Assembly: GCF_021432385.1 (NCBI RefSeq)
Contig: NZ_JAEACT010000002.1
Location: 1,755,501-1,819,500 of the forward strand
Direction of reading: 5' to 3'
From: Clostridium hydrogenum
GTDB taxonomy: Bacteria > Bacillota > Clostridia > Clostridiales > Clostridiaceae
Length of the DNA stretch: 64,000 nt
Shown here: positions 63,091 through 64,000 of the stretch, piece by piece
How the letters are laid out: each line of letters begins with the position of its first letter
Numbering within the stretch: position 1 is the stretch's first letter
Made by a program: the position numbers and the translations under genes
The notes under the pieces: model-generated
The model's database searches: none
Told to the model about the DNA's origin: nothing
Seen by the model: the letters and a program-made list of their open reading frames with translations, nothing else

Positions 63091-64000
63091 TTGGAAAATT
63101 ATGTGTGTTTTTACACAGTAACACCCTTTTGGGCTGGAGAAGCACCCAATATAAATAATTTAGTATCTAAAGTAAATACTTTTTCTGATTCATTATTTAC
63201 AAATGCGTTATCAAAAATAGAATTCGAATATGAAAATGATGAAATTTATTTTGCAGTTTGTAAAGATGGTTTAATAATGACTAAAATCAAGAAATTGGAT
63301 TATCAAAAAGAAAAAATCATAAAACGGGATGTAAAGAACGGTAATATCCGATTTATAGAGGAATATTTAAAGTATCTAAATTCTATCCAATTAATTCTTA
63401 GTTCAGCATTATTAAAAAAAGAAGCACATGGTTTTTTACAAAATTTTATTATTCGTACAGGAGAAGCTTTTGGTTTGAGTATTGGTGATGGAGGGACAGC
63501 AAGTGGTGTGCCTAGGGGAGCAACTTCATATTATTTTCATGGAAGGTACCTATGCTATTACCGATGTGATTTGCCAATAAATGTTGATGATAGAATTTTT
63601 ATGAGAAAACCTATTCAAGAAGAAGTATTTAAGACTTGTTTTGAAGATATTAATATAGTTATAAAAGACATCAAAGCAATTCAAATACTTAGTCAATTAA
63701 ATAGTGCTCTTGGGGAATATAAGAGCTTAAATTTTAGGCAATCACTTGTTCAATCTTGGTGTATTGTTGAATGGTATATTAATAAGATGTTTAATGCCTA
63801 TTTGGTAAGGAGAAATATAAAGAATCAGGACAGCATTAGAGACGAAATTGATACTGCATTCAAAAAAATAAATTTTCTTAAGGATAAACAAATTATACTA
63901 GATAAAGAATCAAGCAAAATGCATACAATTAGAATAAAGAGAAATGGAGATTTACATGACTTTTTTTCAAGTGATAAAAAAGTTACTTATAATGATTGTA
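63091..64000 (+). CDS. Large unknown protein with HEPN-like motif, 3' end outside the window
   Basis: TTG 63091 follows GGGAGGGAC; 303 codons are open to the end of the window. The N-terminal 200 residues are a mixed beta/alpha domain (NYVCFYTVTPFWAGEAPNIN). From about 225 a helical part, LNFRQSLVQSWCIVEWYIN, leads to RIKRNGDLHDFF: R284-x4-H289 fits the R-x4-6-H motif of HEPN RNases. It is not a known structural or packaging gene and may be a prophage-borne defence protein. The call rests on one short motif and a helix pattern. Confidence 0.6.
   Translation, partial: MENYVCFYTVTPFWAGEAPNINNLVSKVNTFSDSLFTNALSKIEFEYENDEIYFAVCKDGLIMTKIKKLDYQKEKIIKRDVKNGNIRFIEEYLKYLNSIQLILSSALLKKEAHGFLQNFIIRTGEAFGLSIGDGGTASGVPRGATSYYFHGRYLCYYRCDLPINVDDRIFMRKPIQEEVFKTCFEDINIVIKDIKAIQILSQLNSALGEYKSLNFRQSLVQSWCIVEWYINKMFNAYLVRRNIKNQDSIRDEIDTAFKKINFLKDKQIILDKESSKMHTIRIKRNGDLHDFFSSDKKVTYNDC

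Noticed and set aside
62864..63145. Minus-strand 93-codon frame between the HNH-like and last genes
   Set aside because: It covers an AT-rich gap with a promoter candidate, has no ribosome site, and its product is dominated by Leu, Phe and Tyr from A/T-rich DNA.
1..64000. CRISPR array, rRNA or tRNA genes
   Set aside because: No regularly spaced direct repeats, no rRNA-like stretches and no cloverleaf sequences were seen.

Overview
The window is an AT-rich, low-GC Firmicute chromosome, most likely Clostridium sensu stricto. Reasons: the clostridial and bacilli-like housekeeping order, strong GGAGG ribosome sites, the sporulation genes spoVM, spoVS and ylbJ, a pta-ackA acetate pair, and A/T-rich codon use. 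No species can be fixed from the sequence alone. Base 1 falls inside an aminotransferase gene and base 64000 inside a prophage gene.

1-43,950 is core chromosome, nearly all on the plus strand. The run is yicC-remA-gmk-rpoZ-coaBC, priA-def-fmt-rsmB-rlmN-stp-prkC-rsgA-rpe-thiN, then a 57-codon membrane peptide and the 24-codon spoVM. After these come rpmB (minus), an Asp23 gene, fakA-like yloV, recG, rsmD-coaD, a coiled-coil protein, ylbJ and tmcAL (minus), pta-ackA, a DUF177 gene with rpmF, plsX, acpP, rnc, a radical SAM gene, spoVS, smc-ftsY-ylxM-ffh-rpsP-khpA, and rimM-trmD-rplS-lepB-rbgA-rnhB with yraN on the minus strand. These genes supply nucleotide and CoA precursors, start-codon and tRNA modification, ribosome assembly, SRP targeting, phospholipid and fatty-acid initiation, chromosome organisation, and the PASTA kinase/phosphatase pair. 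Many neighbours overlap by ATGA or TAATG, so translational coupling is common.

Intergenic DNA holds a family of exactly 96-bp imperfect palindromes: four full copies and two truncated ones. The arms change in a compensating way between copies. A second, larger nested palindrome of about 307 bp sits between yraN and comM, and a small relative after rnhB carries the same hairpin with its loop inverted.

44,316-64,000 is the left part of a prophage, or a related serine-integrase element, inserted in comM (Mg-chelatase-like AAA+ gene). Only the C-terminal part of comM, from its SGPLLDRID motif, remains at the left junction; the rest should lie past the right end of the element. The integrase reading frame runs through the junction and ends on bacterial sequence. 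Next come a CI-like repressor and Cro-like protein, divergent around repeated TTCAC-type operator candidates. Then follow an ORF6N antirepressor, many small early genes, an AbrB-like regulator, a recombination module (Rad50-like ATPase, RecT-like annealing protein, MBL-fold protein), a DnaD-like replication protein, an orphan C5-cytosine methyltransferase, a DUF1064 nuclease-like protein, a YopX protein and many unknowns. Two unknowns carry probable sliding-clamp binding motifs. Late in the window are a minus-strand gene bracketed by a shared inverted motif, an HNH-type gene with an in-frame TGA exactly at a CxxC cysteine, and a large open gene running off the end with a HEPN-like R-x4-H motif. 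No structural or packaging genes, tRNA, rRNA or CRISPR array are visible.
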